Below, piece after piece: positions 6,174 to 12,388 of a stretch of 12,388 nucleotides of DNA. Position numbers and translations under genes: made by a program. Below the pieces are notes generated by a model, which did not search any database, was not told the origin of the DNA, and was given only the letters and a program-made list of their open reading frames with translations. Source of the DNA: an uncultured Lachnospiraceae bacterium (lineage in GTDB: Bacteria > Bacillota > Clostridia > Lachnospirales > Lachnospiraceae). Position 1 is the first letter of the stretch, and the number at the start of each line of letters is the position of its first letter. The stretch is taken from NCBI GenBank assembly GCA_910579425.1, contig CAJTVL010000105.1:1-12388 (forward strand), given 5' to 3'.

Positions 6174-7742
6174 ATGGAAAAGTTAAAAAGAGAATTTAAG
6201 CGTTTTATAGACTGTGTTTTTAAGATTATTTTCGGCCGGACACTGATCATTATATTAATGGTGGTTTTTCAGATTATGGTGCTGCTTGCCAGTTTCCTGG
6301 AGGTGCGCACTTATTTTCCGTATATCTGGGAAAGTATGAATCTGCTGGGCGGTATTCTGGTAATCTTTATTATAAACAGGGATGAGCCGGCGGAGTTTAA
6401 GGCAAGCTGGATCATTCCCATCTGCCTGTTTCCGGTGCTGGGTGCGCTGATCTATCTGTTTGTGCTGGGAAATTTTGGAGGCATTGGCCTTAAGGCCAAG
6501 CTGGACCGGAGGACAAGGGAGACAAAGGGGCTGCTGGCAGTGGATCCCGGGACAAGGGCAGCTATGGAGGAGTGCTCAGCGCAGTTTAAGGGATTTGCCC
6601 ATTATATGGAACACAGCGCAGGCTTTCCGGCGTATCATAACACTACGGCGGTATATTATCCTCTCGGGGAGGATAAATTTGCGGATCTGCTGATCGAGCT
6701 GCGAAAGGCGGAGAAGTTTATTTTTCTCGAGTATTTTATTGTGGCAAGAGGGCATATGTGGGATGCTGTGCTGGAGATACTGAAAGAAAAAGTAAAGGCG
6801 GGAGTGGAGGTCAGAGTGATGTATGACGGCATGTGCTCCATTCTGCTGCTGCCCTACCACTATCCCAGGGAACTGAAAAGCTACGGGATTAAAGCCAAAA
6901 TGTTTGCGCCCATTGTCCCTTTTTTGTCCACAACTCAGAATAACCGGGATCACAGGAAAATCCTGGTGATCGACGGCAGGGTGGCTTTCACGGGAGGCGT
7001 GAATCTGGCAGACGAGTATATCAACGAGGAGGAGCGGTTCGGGCACTGGAAGGACGTAGCGGTTAAAATTACCGGAGACGCGGTGCGCACCTTTACCGTC
7101 ATGTTTCTTCAAATGTGGAATGTGTCGGAGCCGGGCAGCGAGAATTATGAGGCCTATCTGCGGGATGTGGTTTTCGATCGGCCTCTGGCCCGGGACGGCT
7201 TTGTGATTCCCTACGGCGAAGCTCCCACCAGGAGCACGGAGATCGGCAAGACAGTGTATGCATCCATGCTGCAGCGGGCGGCGGATTATGTCCATATCAT
7301 GACGCCTTATTTCGTGGTGGATAAGGAATTTGTGGACGTGATGCGCTTTGCCGCCGGAAGGGGTGTGGAGGTGGTTATGATCCTGCCTCATATTCCCGAC
7401 AAAAAGGTGGTTTACTGGATTGCCAGGAATTTTTATCCGGATCTTTTGCGGGCCGGGATCAAGGTGTATGAATATACGCCGGGCTTTGTCCATGCCAAGG
7501 TATTTGTATCGGACGATGTGTCCGCCACTGTGGGGACGGTGAATCTGGATTACCGGAGCTTTTATCATCACTTTGAGTGCGGGGTCTTTTTTCATGAGAA
7601 CTCCGTGGTGCGGAAGGTGGAGGAGGATTTCCGGAACACCCTGCAGCAATGTCAGGAGGTCACCATGAATTATTACCGGAAAATTCCTCTTTACCAGAAA
7701 ATGGTGGGGATGGTGGCAAGGCTTTTGGCGCCGCTTATGTAA
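6174..7742 (+). CDS. cls: Cardiolipin synthase (phospholipase D superfamily)
   Basis: A 522-aa membrane enzyme that condenses two phosphatidylglycerol molecules to cardiolipin and glycerol. Two hydrophobic segments at about 22-42 and 55-68, with a further hydrophobic stretch at 78-99, form the N-terminal membrane anchor (PLDc_N). The two catalytic HKD motifs are intact: H260-x-K262 with D267, and H440-x-K442 with D447, each followed by the conserved GGVNLADEY or GTVNLDYRS. Length is normal for Firmicutes Cls. The ribosome binding site is modest (GGGA at 6161-6164 and AAAGG close to the ATG). It follows the B6 kinase by 26 nt and precedes an unknown 128-aa gene by 21 nt, suggesting a shared transcript. 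Confidence 0.96.
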   Translation: MEKLKREFKRFIDCVFKIIFGRTLIIILMVVFQIMVLLASFLEVRTYFPYIWESMNLLGGILVIFIINRDEPAEFKASWIIPICLFPVLGALIYLFVLGNFGGIGLKAKLDRRTRETKGLLAVDPGTRAAMEECSAQFKGFAHYMEHSAGFPAYHNTTAVYYPLGEDKFADLLIELRKAEKFIFLEYFIVARGHMWDAVLEILKEKVKAGVEVRVMYDGMCSILLLPYHYPRELKSYGIKAKMFAPIVPFLSTTQNNRDHRKILVIDGRVAFTGGVNLADEYINEEERFGHWKDVAVKITGDAVRTFTVMFLQMWNVSEPGSENYEAYLRDVVFDRPLARDGFVIPYGEAPTRSTEIGKTVYASMLQRAADYVHIMTPYFVVDKEFVDVMRFAAGRGVEVVMILPHIPDKKVVYWIARNFYPDLLRAGIKVYEYTPGFVHAKVFVSDDVSATVGTVNLDYRSFYHHFECGVFFHENSVVRKVEEDFRNTLQQCQEVTMNYYRKIPLYQKMVGMVARLLAPLM

Positions 7743-7763
7743 AGGAAAGGGAGGAACGTCTTT

Positions 7764-8150
7764 ATGAAGGGGATTTTGTATGATGCAACGAAGGTGAAGG
7801 TTTGCAAGGCTTTTTATGAGATCTGTGATTATGCGCAGCTTTCCCGGGAATGGGCGGACGGGCTCTGGATGGAGATCCTCTCCCGTAGGCCCCTTTATGA
7901 GGAGCTGGTCTATTATCTGGAGCATCATACCTTTTTGGATCAGCTCAAGGTAGGCGGCTACGGCCTGTGCGATCTGTATGTATGGCAGATGAACCGCTAC
8001 AACCTGATCAAGGATACGGGGAAAAACCCGCGTACCTGCAATAAAGAAAAAATGGCCATGCAGGCCTTTCGGACCATGGCGGAGCTGCTGGCAGATCCTG
8101 AGAAAAATCTGAAAAAGCTGGAATACGGCCAGGGGACGGACCGGTTATAA
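7764..8150 (+). CDS. Conserved-looking protein of unknown function
   Basis: A 128-aa protein I do not recognise. It is soluble, with no signal peptide or membrane segment, and reads as mostly helical. Notable stretches are CKAFYEICDYAQLSREWADGLW near 14-35, YYLEHHTF near 50-57 and GGYGLCDLYVWQMNRYNLIKD near 64-84. It contains four cysteines (14, 21, 69, 92) with no clear metal-site spacing. GGGAGG lies 9 nt before ATG, and the gene starts 21 nt after cls, so it is probably co-transcribed. A membrane-lipid role is suggested only by position. A hairpin at 8156-8179 may end the operon. Confidence 0.75.
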   Translation: MKGILYDATKVKVCKAFYEICDYAQLSREWADGLWMEILSRRPLYEELVYYLEHHTFLDQLKVGGYGLCDLYVWQMNRYNLIKDTGKNPRTCNKEKMAMQAFRTMAELLADPEKNLKKLEYGQGTDRL

Positions 8151-8155
8151 GAGGA

Positions 8156-8190
8156 AGCTGGCAGTGTGCTTTGCCGGCTGTTCTTATATC
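8156..8190 (+). terminator. Probable weak terminator of the pdxK-cls operon
   Basis: AGCTGGCA (8156-8163) pairs with TGCCGGCT (8172-8179) over 8 bp, and a mildly T-rich stretch (GTTCTTATAT) follows. It begins 6 nt after the stop of the 128-aa gene. Two further hairpins, CTGTTCT/AGAACAG (8178-8197) and GTCTGTCA/TGACAGAC (8205-8225), come next and may help. Confidence 0.4.
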
Positions 8191-8261
8191 AGAACAGAGT
8201 AAAAGTCTGTCAGGAGATGACAGACCTTTACAGGGGAGTACAAATAGTTAATATAAGGGTA

Positions 8262-8330
8262 TAAGCGAGAGTTGAAGGGGTCTCCCGCTTACATCTATAT
8301 TATAGTAGATATTGTTGAAAAAGACAATAT
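8262..8330 (+). repeat. Successive inverted repeats in the intergenic region
   Basis: TAAGCGAGAG (8262-8271) pairs with CTCCCGCTTA (8282-8291) with one mismatch. ATATTGT (8309-8315) pairs exactly with ACAATAT (8324-8330). Neither is followed by a T tract. They precede the dyad-flanked promoter of the small Asn-rich gene. The 8151-8482 stretch holds no convincing ORF; it consists of hairpins, operators and a promoter. Confidence 0.55.
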
Positions 8331-8335
8331 TTAAT

Positions 8336-8349
8336 AGTACCGAAGTACT
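8336..8349. promoter_or_regulatory. Operator-like dyad 1, AGTAC-N4-GTACT
   Basis: AGTAC CGAA GTACT is a perfect 5-bp inverted repeat, extended to 6 bp by flanking T and A (8335-8350). The same arms and spacing recur at 8391-8404, with 55 bp between equivalent positions, about five helical turns. This suggests two sites for one dimeric regulator, perhaps with looping. GTAC-arm dyads are reminiscent of HxlR-type operators, but this is only a suggestion. Confidence 0.55.
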
Positions 8350-8377
8350 ACGTCCAAAAGAAGAAAAATTGTGCATT

Positions 8378-8406
8378 TTGATAGAAATGCAGTACTAAAG
8401 TACTAT
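8378..8406 (+). promoter_or_regulatory. Promoter with overlapping dyad 2, before the 47-aa gene
   Basis: TTGATA (8378-8383) and TACTAT (8401-8406) are 17 bp apart. The second AGTAC-N4-GTACT dyad (8391-8404) covers the end of the spacer and most of the -10 element, a classic repressor position. The start would be near 8413, leaving about 70 nt of leader. Confidence 0.6.
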
Positions 8407-8445
8407 AAATAGAAAGTATAAAAGCCCTGAAAAAAGAAAATAATA

Positions 8446-8473
8446 CTCCTGTAACCTAAATGAAATTCAGGAG
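8446..8473 (+). promoter_or_regulatory. Hairpin that can mask a ribosome binding site
   Basis: CTCCTG (8446-8451) is the exact complement of CAGGAG (8468-8473), the core of the CAGGAGG site that lies 8 nt before the ATG of the 47-aa gene. The loop is 16 nt. It could tune translation, although an anti-SD hexamer this short can occur by chance. Confidence 0.4.
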
Positions 8474-8482
8474 GAAACAAAT

Positions 8483-8626
8483 ATGTCTAAGAATGATTAT
8501 CAGAACAACCAGAATCAGGAAAACAAATCCAATCAGAACAGCCAGAACAGCCAGAAGAACAGCTCTTCCAATTCTTCTAACTCTTCTAACTGCAAGGACA
8601 GCAACAAGAAGAACAACGAGTTTTAA
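8483..8626 (+). CDS. 47-aa Asn/Gln/Ser-rich low-complexity protein
   Basis: The protein starts MSKNDYQNNQNQENKSNQ and ends CKDSNKKNNEF. About two thirds of it is Asn, Gln and Ser, with Lys next and a single Cys37. It has no hydrophobic core, signal peptide or recognised domain and is probably disordered. AGGAGG (8469-8474 region), 8 nt before ATG, is close to ideal. It has its own promoter with an overlapping dyad, a possible SD-masking hairpin and a strong terminator, which argue for a real, tightly controlled, monocistronic gene. A spore or coat-associated role is possible in a spore-former but unsupported by any motif seen. A longer frame starting at 8460 crosses this gene out of frame and is not real. 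Confidence 0.75.
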   Translation: MSKNDYQNNQNQENKSNQNSQNSQKNSSSNSSNSSNCKDSNKKNNEF

Positions 8627-8636
8627 GTGGATTTGG

Positions 8637-8666
8637 AAAAAGGGCGCCCTATGGGGCGCCTTTTTT
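8637..8666 (+). terminator. Strong intrinsic terminator of the 47-aa gene
   Basis: AAAAAGGGCGCCC (8637-8649) pairs with GGGGCGCC plus the T run (8653-8666), giving a 13-bp stem with one G-T wobble and a short loop. It begins 10 nt after the stop codon and separates this gene from the downstream operon. Confidence 0.9.
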
Positions 8667-8692
8667 GTGAGTACGGCAGGGCTCTGTTTGTT

Positions 8693-8737
8693 TTTACAAA
8701 AAAAAGAGCTTGTGCTATACTGTAAATGTGGTATACT
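8693..8737 (+). promoter_or_regulatory. Promoter(s) of the methyltransferase-amidase-rdgB-yfcE operon
   Basis: TTTACA (8693-8698) and TATACT (8716-8721) are 17 bp apart with TGC before the -10, so this is both a standard and an extended -10 promoter. A second extended -10, TGG-TATACT, follows at 8729-8737, 16 bp downstream. Either would give a short leader before the ATG at 8781. No other promoter is evident before the later genes. Confidence 0.7.
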
Positions 8738-8780
8738 GCGGATGGAAAGTTTACAAAGGCTTTTACAACAGGGAGTGCCT

Positions 8781-9926
8781 ATGAAACGTTTTGAATTGAT
8801 TGCGCCCTGCCATTTTGGATTAGAGGCGGTTTTGAAGCACGAAATTACAGAGCTGGGATATGATGTGATTCAGGTAGAAGACGGAAGAGTGACTTTTGCC
8901 GGCGATGCCGAGGCGGTCTGCTGTGCAAACATCTATCTGCGGAGCGCCGAGAGAATTCTGATTAAAATAGGAAGCTTTCAGGCGCAGACCTATGAGGAGC
9001 TTTTTCAGGGAACAAAAAGCCTGCCATGGGAGGAGTTTATACCTACCGACGGCAGGTTCTGGGTGACCAAGGCGGCCAGTGTGAAAAGCAGGCTGTTCAG
9101 TCCCTCGGACATACAGTCGGTGATGAAGAAGGCCATGGTGGAGCGGATGAAAGAGGTTCACCATATAGAATGGTTTTCGGAAGAAGGAGCGTCCTTTCCA
9201 ATCCGGGTATTTCTGATGAAGGATGAGGTGACGGCGGCCCTGGATACCACAGGGGTTTCCCTGCACAAAAGGGGATACCGCAAACTCACCGCCAAGGCGC
9301 CTATTGCAGAAAACCTGGCGGCTGCGCTGATCATGCTGACTCCCTGGAAGAGCGGGAGAATATTGGTGGATCCCTTTTGCGGGAGCGGGACCTTTCCTAT
9401 AGAGGCTGCTATGATGGCGGCGAATATAGCGCCGGGGGTGAATCGGAGCTTTACTGCCCAGCAGTGGCCCCATCTCATTGCACCCGGGCAGTGGGAAGAG
9501 ATACGGCAGGAGGCTGCGGAGCAGGCAGATGCCGGCGTGGAGACGGATATACAGGCCTATGATATCGATGAAAACGTGGTGGCTCTGGCCAGAGCCAATG
9601 CCAGGATGGCGGGAGTAGAGCATCTGATCCATTTCCAGCAGCGCAGTGTAAAGGATCTAAGTCACAGTAAAAAATACGGGTTTATCATTACAAACCCGCC
9701 CTATGGGGAGCGGATGGAAGAGAAAAAAAGCCTTCCCGGGCTTTATGGCATGATCGGGGAGCGGTTTAAGGCCCTCGACTCCTGGTCCATGTATCTGATC
9801 ACGTCATATGAGAGGGCGGAGGAGGCCATGGGGCTTAAGGCGGCCAAAAACAGAAAAATTTATAATGGGATGATGAAAACTTACTTTTATCAGTTTCCCG
9901 GGCCTAAGCCGCCCAAAAAGAAATAA
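8781..9926 (+). CDS. THUMP-domain class I SAM-dependent RNA methyltransferase (RlmL/YpsC-like)
   Basis: A 381-aa enzyme that would methylate guanine N2 in 23S rRNA (by homology to RlmL, G2445) using S-adenosylmethionine. An N-terminal ferredoxin-like and THUMP region covers about 1-160 (AGDAEAVCCANIYLRSAERILIKI, then QSVMKKAMVERMK). Then come RGYRKL (164-169), the SAM-binding motif I DPFCGSGTF (197-205) and the catalytic TNPPYGER (304-311). The start at 8781 is set by GGGAG 5 nt upstream. The open frame extends back to 8460, but that extension runs through a terminator, promoters and the 47-aa gene in another frame, so it is not used. The exact target base is inferred from the family. It is the first gene of a four-gene operon. 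Confidence 0.92.
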   Translation: MKRFELIAPCHFGLEAVLKHEITELGYDVIQVEDGRVTFAGDAEAVCCANIYLRSAERILIKIGSFQAQTYEELFQGTKSLPWEEFIPTDGRFWVTKAASVKSRLFSPSDIQSVMKKAMVERMKEVHHIEWFSEEGASFPIRVFLMKDEVTAALDTTGVSLHKRGYRKLTAKAPIAENLAAALIMLTPWKSGRILVDPFCGSGTFPIEAAMMAANIAPGVNRSFTAQQWPHLIAPGQWEEIRQEAAEQADAGVETDIQAYDIDENVVALARANARMAGVEHLIHFQQRSVKDLSHSKKYGFIITNPPYGERMEEKKSLPGLYGMIGERFKALDSWSMYLITSYERAEEAMGLKAAKNRKIYNGMMKTYFYQFPGPKPPKKK

Positions 9927-9951
9927 CATGAGTTACATAGCAGGAGAATAA

Positions 9952-11148
9952 ATGGAACATAAGCTGATGAAAAGAGCTGCAGTCTGGTGTCTTTGTTTTT
10001 TTGCGGCAGCTATGGGGATAATGATATACCTTTCTTTCCAAAAGAGCGCTCTGCCCCCAGGGGCGGAGCCGGTAAGCGCCCAGGCTCAGGAGAAGGGGAG
10101 CGCCTCTGAGGATGGGGACGAAGCGGAAGCAGAGACGCAGCGCCCCGAGGCCGGTGCGGAGAAGGATGAGGGGACTGACAAAACCCCTGACGAATCGGAG
10201 CAGGGTGATCAGGAAACGGAAGATGAAAAAGAATCCGGGGAAGTACTTTTTCTTTCAGAAGGAGAAGAGGAGGAATTCCAAAAACTGACGTTTTCTGCAG
10301 AGGGGGCGGATACCAGTTATCTCAGGATCCCTCTGCCGGATGGCTGTAAAGCCGGGGATATTGCCATCGAGAATTATTATATGGATCAGGAAATGTGGAT
10401 TTTAATCGACAGGGCCGAGAGCGATTTTTATGCAAAGAACGCCATATCCGGCAATCAGGAGAGCGTCCGGCAGGGGATCTATGAGGAGACGGAAAAAGGC
10501 ACGAAGCTGCGTTTTAAGCTGACGGGAATTTTTGAATATCATACGATTCTGGAAAACAACGAGCTTTATATCAGCTTTTTAAATCCGAGAGAGGTTTATG
10601 ATAAAATTGTAGTGATCGATCCCGCCTGCGGAGGTCTGCAGACAGGATATACGCAGGACGGGCTCAGGGAGAAGGAGATCAATCTTGCGATTGCCGGGAA
10701 GCTGAAGGAAAAGCTGGACCGGAGCGGGATCAAAGCATACTTTACCAGGATGGATGATGTGAATCCGGGGCAGGAGAGCCGGATCAGGCTTGCCAATGAA
10801 ATCAGGGCGGATCTGTGCATCCGCATTGAACTGGGGGCCGATGAGGACGGCGCAGTATATGGAACTGCCGCCGTTTATAACGAAGACTATTTTATTCCCG
10901 GCTTTGGCAGTATGGAGCTTGCAAAGCTTTTGGAGGAGGAAGTGGTAAGCAGCATTAAGGGAAAGGGGCTGGGGCTTGAAAAGGCGCCGGAGGACGAAGA
11001 TTTCCTCAGGTATATTACAGTGCCGGCGGCCGCTCTGAAAGCGGGCTATGCCACCAATAAGCAGGAAGCCGCGCTGCTGGTGCGGGAGGAATATCAGGAA
11101 AAAATTGCAGCAGGCATTTATAACGCAATTTTAAAGGCCTATGAGTAA
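9952..11148 (+). CDS. Membrane-anchored amidase_3-fold protein, catalytic residues degenerate
   Basis: A 398-aa protein with a single N-terminal membrane helix (about 9-28), a strongly acidic Glu/Asp-rich linker (about 46-108), a beta-rich middle domain (about 108-213, AMIN-like in position) and a C-terminal region matching N-acetylmuramoyl-L-alanine amidase_3 (217-397). The fold motifs are clear (VVIDP, EINLAIAGKL, TRMDD, RIRLANEIRADL). However, the GHGG zinc motif is ACGG (Cys226 for His), the SIHAN His is Glu293, and the catalytic Glu of PAVLVE is Lys363. Only the zinc Glu (E240) is kept. It is therefore probably an inactive, extracytoplasmic peptidoglycan-binding or regulatory pseudoenzyme. 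AGGAG 5 nt before ATG sets the start. It lies 25 nt after the methyltransferase gene. Confidence 0.82.
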   Translation: MEHKLMKRAAVWCLCFFAAAMGIMIYLSFQKSALPPGAEPVSAQAQEKGSASEDGDEAEAETQRPEAGAEKDEGTDKTPDESEQGDQETEDEKESGEVLFLSEGEEEEFQKLTFSAEGADTSYLRIPLPDGCKAGDIAIENYYMDQEMWILIDRAESDFYAKNAISGNQESVRQGIYEETEKGTKLRFKLTGIFEYHTILENNELYISFLNPREVYDKIVVIDPACGGLQTGYTQDGLREKEINLAIAGKLKEKLDRSGIKAYFTRMDDVNPGQESRIRLANEIRADLCIRIELGADEDGAVYGTAAVYNEDYFIPGFGSMELAKLLEEEVVSSIKGKGLGLEKAPEDEDFLRYITVPAAALKAGYATNKQEAALLVREEYQEKIAAGIYNAILKAYE

Positions 11149-11195
11149 AAGGCGGTAAAACTTCTTAATATTATGGAGGGAGCAGGGTTGCTGCG

Positions 11196-11798
11196 ATGCA
11201 GGAGATTATTTTTGCCACAGGAAATGAAGGAAAAATGAAGGAAGTCAGGATGCTTCTGGAGGATCTGGTAATGGACGGGGAAAGGGTTATCATCCGTTCC
11301 ATGAAGGAAGCGGGAATCGATATTCCGATATTGGAAGACGGAAAAAGCTTTTCAGAAAATGCCGCGATTAAGGCGAAAGCGGTGGCCGCCTTTGCGAAGG
11401 GCGCTGTTGTGATGGCAGATGACTCCGGCCTGGAGATCGATTATCTGAACAAAGAGCCGGGGATCTATTCTGCCAGGTATCTGGGGGAGGACACCTCCTA
11501 CCATGTGAAAAACCAAAATCTCATAGAACGTCTTGCAGGGGTTCCCGAAAAGGAGAGGACGGCAAGATTTGTCTGTGCCATCGCCTGCGTGCTGCCGGAT
11601 GGCAGGCTTTTTATAAAAGAAGCCACAATTGAGGGCTGGATCGGCTGCGAGGAAAGGGGAGAAAACGGATTTGGCTACGATCCGATTTTTATGGTTCCCG
11701 AATACGGAAAAAGTACGGCCGAACTCAGTGAAGAGGAAAAAAATGCGATCAGCCACAGAGGAAAAGCGCTGCGGGCCGTAAAGGAAGAGCTTAGATGA
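11196..11798 (+). CDS. rdgB: XTP/dITP diphosphatase (RdgB/HAM1 family)
   Basis: A 200-aa house-cleaning enzyme that hydrolyses ITP, dITP and XTP to monophosphates, keeping deaminated purines out of nucleic acids. Family motifs are intact: ATGNEGK (7-13) for the substrate phosphates, EDGKSFSENAAIKA (47-60), ADDSGLE (74-80) for metal binding, FGYDPIF (159-165) and SHRGKAL (186-192) for base recognition. Length is typical. The start follows GGAGGG and GCAGGG stretches about 8-15 nt upstream. The stop overlaps the next start as ATGA, and the pairing with a YfcE-type phosphoesterase matches ysnA-ysnB of Bacillus. Confidence 0.97.
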   Translation: MQEIIFATGNEGKMKEVRMLLEDLVMDGERVIIRSMKEAGIDIPILEDGKSFSENAAIKAKAVAAFAKGAVVMADDSGLEIDYLNKEPGIYSARYLGEDTSYHVKNQNLIERLAGVPEKERTARFVCAIACVLPDGRLFIKEATIEGWIGCEERGENGFGYDPIFMVPEYGKSTAELSEEEKNAISHRGKALRAVKEELR

Positions 11799-12274
11799 AA
11801 ATATTGATTGTCAGTGACACTCATCGCAGGAACGATAATTACATAAAGGTGCTTGAGAGGGTGGCTCCGGTGGACATGGTAATCCACTGCGGGGACATTG
11901 AGGGCAGCGAGTATCTGATTGCGCAGAGCGCCGGATGTCCGGTGCAGATGGTGGTGGGAAACAACGACTTTTTCTCGGATCTTCCCAGAGAGAAGGAGTT
12001 TATGATTGGAAAATATAAGGTCTGGCTCACCCACGGTCATAATTATCTTGTCTCTATGGGCAATGCCAATATCAAGAGGGAAGCCAGGATGCGGGGGGTG
12101 GATATTGTTATGTACGGCCACACCCATAAGCCGGTGGTGGACAGGGAGGGAGATTTGACGGCAGTCAATCCGGGAAGTCTTACCTATCCGCGCCAGGAAG
12201 GGAGAAAGCCCTCCTTCGTTATTATGGATTTGGACAGGAAAGGAGAGGCGCATTTTACGATTAACTATTTGTGA
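11795..12274 (+). CDS. YfcE/MJ0936-family metallophosphoesterase
   Basis: A 159-aa calcineurin-like phosphodiesterase of the small YfcE type; characterised relatives hydrolyse phosphodiesters with a di-metal centre. All metal motifs are present: SDTH (D8, H10), GD (D34), GNND (N56), THGH (H80, H82) and GHTH (H109, H111), then NPGS (125-128). The physiological substrate is unknown. It overlaps rdgB by 4 nt and is the last gene of the operon. Only a T-rich stretch without a convincing stem follows it (12282-12298). Confidence 0.94.
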   Translation: MKILIVSDTHRRNDNYIKVLERVAPVDMVIHCGDIEGSEYLIAQSAGCPVQMVVGNNDFFSDLPREKEFMIGKYKVWLTHGHNYLVSMGNANIKREARMRGVDIVMYGHTHKPVVDREGDLTAVNPGSLTYPRQEGRKPSFVIMDLDRKGEAHFTINYL

Positions 12275-12308
12275 GGAGCGATTTTTTGTTTTTTGATCGA
12301 AAGAGGGT

Positions 12309-12337
12309 TTGACTTACCTTAATTTGCATAATATAAT
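12309..12337 (+). promoter_or_regulatory. Strong sigma-A promoter, probably for an rRNA operon beyond the window
   Basis: TTGACT (12309-12314) and a perfect TATAAT (12332-12337) are 17 bp apart, giving a start near 12344. The transcribed end of the window contains ATTGCTTTGAA (12357-12367), similar to antitermination boxA, and TGACAACTGCATA (12371-12383), resembling the sequence often seen just before 16S rRNA in Firmicutes. The rRNA identity is inference, because no rRNA bases are inside the window. Confidence 0.65.
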
Positions 12338-12388
12338 CCTGAATCAGTGAAACTCAATTGCTTTGAACGCTGACAACTGCATATTTAA

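Noticed and set aside
6576..7928. A 450-codon open frame on the minus strand opposite cls
   Set aside because: It mirrors an intact two-HKD enzyme and has the His/Pro/Arg-rich composition of an antisense shadow. It has no recognisable domain.
8335..8405. CRISPR-like or other repeat array from the repeated AGTACTA units
   Set aside because: There are only two short dyads with promoter-scale spacing and no longer direct repeats, which fits operators better.
8460..8780. N-terminal extension of the methyltransferase frame starting at 8460
   Set aside because: It reads the Asn-rich gene out of frame (Arg/Thr-rich nonsense), crosses a strong terminator and two promoter cores, and lacks its own ribosome binding site. 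The ATG at 8781 has GGGAG and begins the family-like sequence.
8820..9632. A 270-codon minus-strand frame opposite the methyltransferase
   Set aside because: It lies wholly inside a well-supported gene, with shadow composition and no motifs.
12275..12308. Terminator after the phosphoesterase gene
   Set aside because: There are two T runs, but only a 4-bp CGAT/ATCG stem around them, too weak to call.

Overview
The window looks like chromosomal DNA of a Gram-positive anaerobe of the class Clostridia, most likely Lachnospiraceae. Purine-rich AGGAGG-type ribosome binding sites lie 5-10 nt before nearly every start, and sigma-A promoters and U-tract terminators are easy to see. The gene content also fits: a TipAS-type MerR regulator, an Rpn nuclease, a COG4586/4587/3694-type ABC exporter, and the rdgB-yfcE pair found in Bacillus as ysnA-ysnB. 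This assignment is inferred from gene content; no database was searched.

Region 1 (1-2310). The 3' part of a tRNA-Arg(ACG) and its terminator are followed by a leftward MerR/TipAS regulator. Its promoter has the 19-bp spacer and dyad typical of MerR control. A second promoter runs rightward to an Rpn-family PD-(D/E)XK nuclease, which has a candidate internal start for a 93-aa C-terminal product.

Region 2 (2311-5200). A near-consensus promoter transcribes about 280 nt of leader with short overlapping ORFs and a complete four-segment attenuator (mutually exclusive 1:2, 2:3 and 3:4 hairpins, the last a terminator). A three-gene ABC exporter (ATPase plus two six-helix permeases) follows, all with overlapping ends. 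This is the most interesting feature: the exporter appears to be switched by premature termination, possibly ribosome-mediated, as known for many antibiotic-resistance genes.

Region 3 (5201-8150). A pyridoxal/pyridoxamine kinase, a two-HKD cardiolipin synthase and an unrecognised 128-aa protein form a probable operon behind an extended -10 promoter.

Region 4 (8151-8666). A hairpin-rich intergenic stretch leads to a monocistronic 47-aa Asn/Gln/Ser-rich protein. It has two identical-arm AGTAC-N4-GTACT dyads (one over its promoter), a hairpin that can cover its ribosome binding site, and its own strong terminator.

Region 5 (8667-12388). One operon holds a THUMP-domain rRNA methyltransferase (RlmL-like), a membrane-anchored amidase_3-type protein that has lost most catalytic residues, RdgB (XTP/dITP pyrophosphatase) and a YfcE-type phosphoesterase. 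The window ends in a strong promoter and a leader resembling those before rRNA operons, so an rRNA operon may begin just outside.
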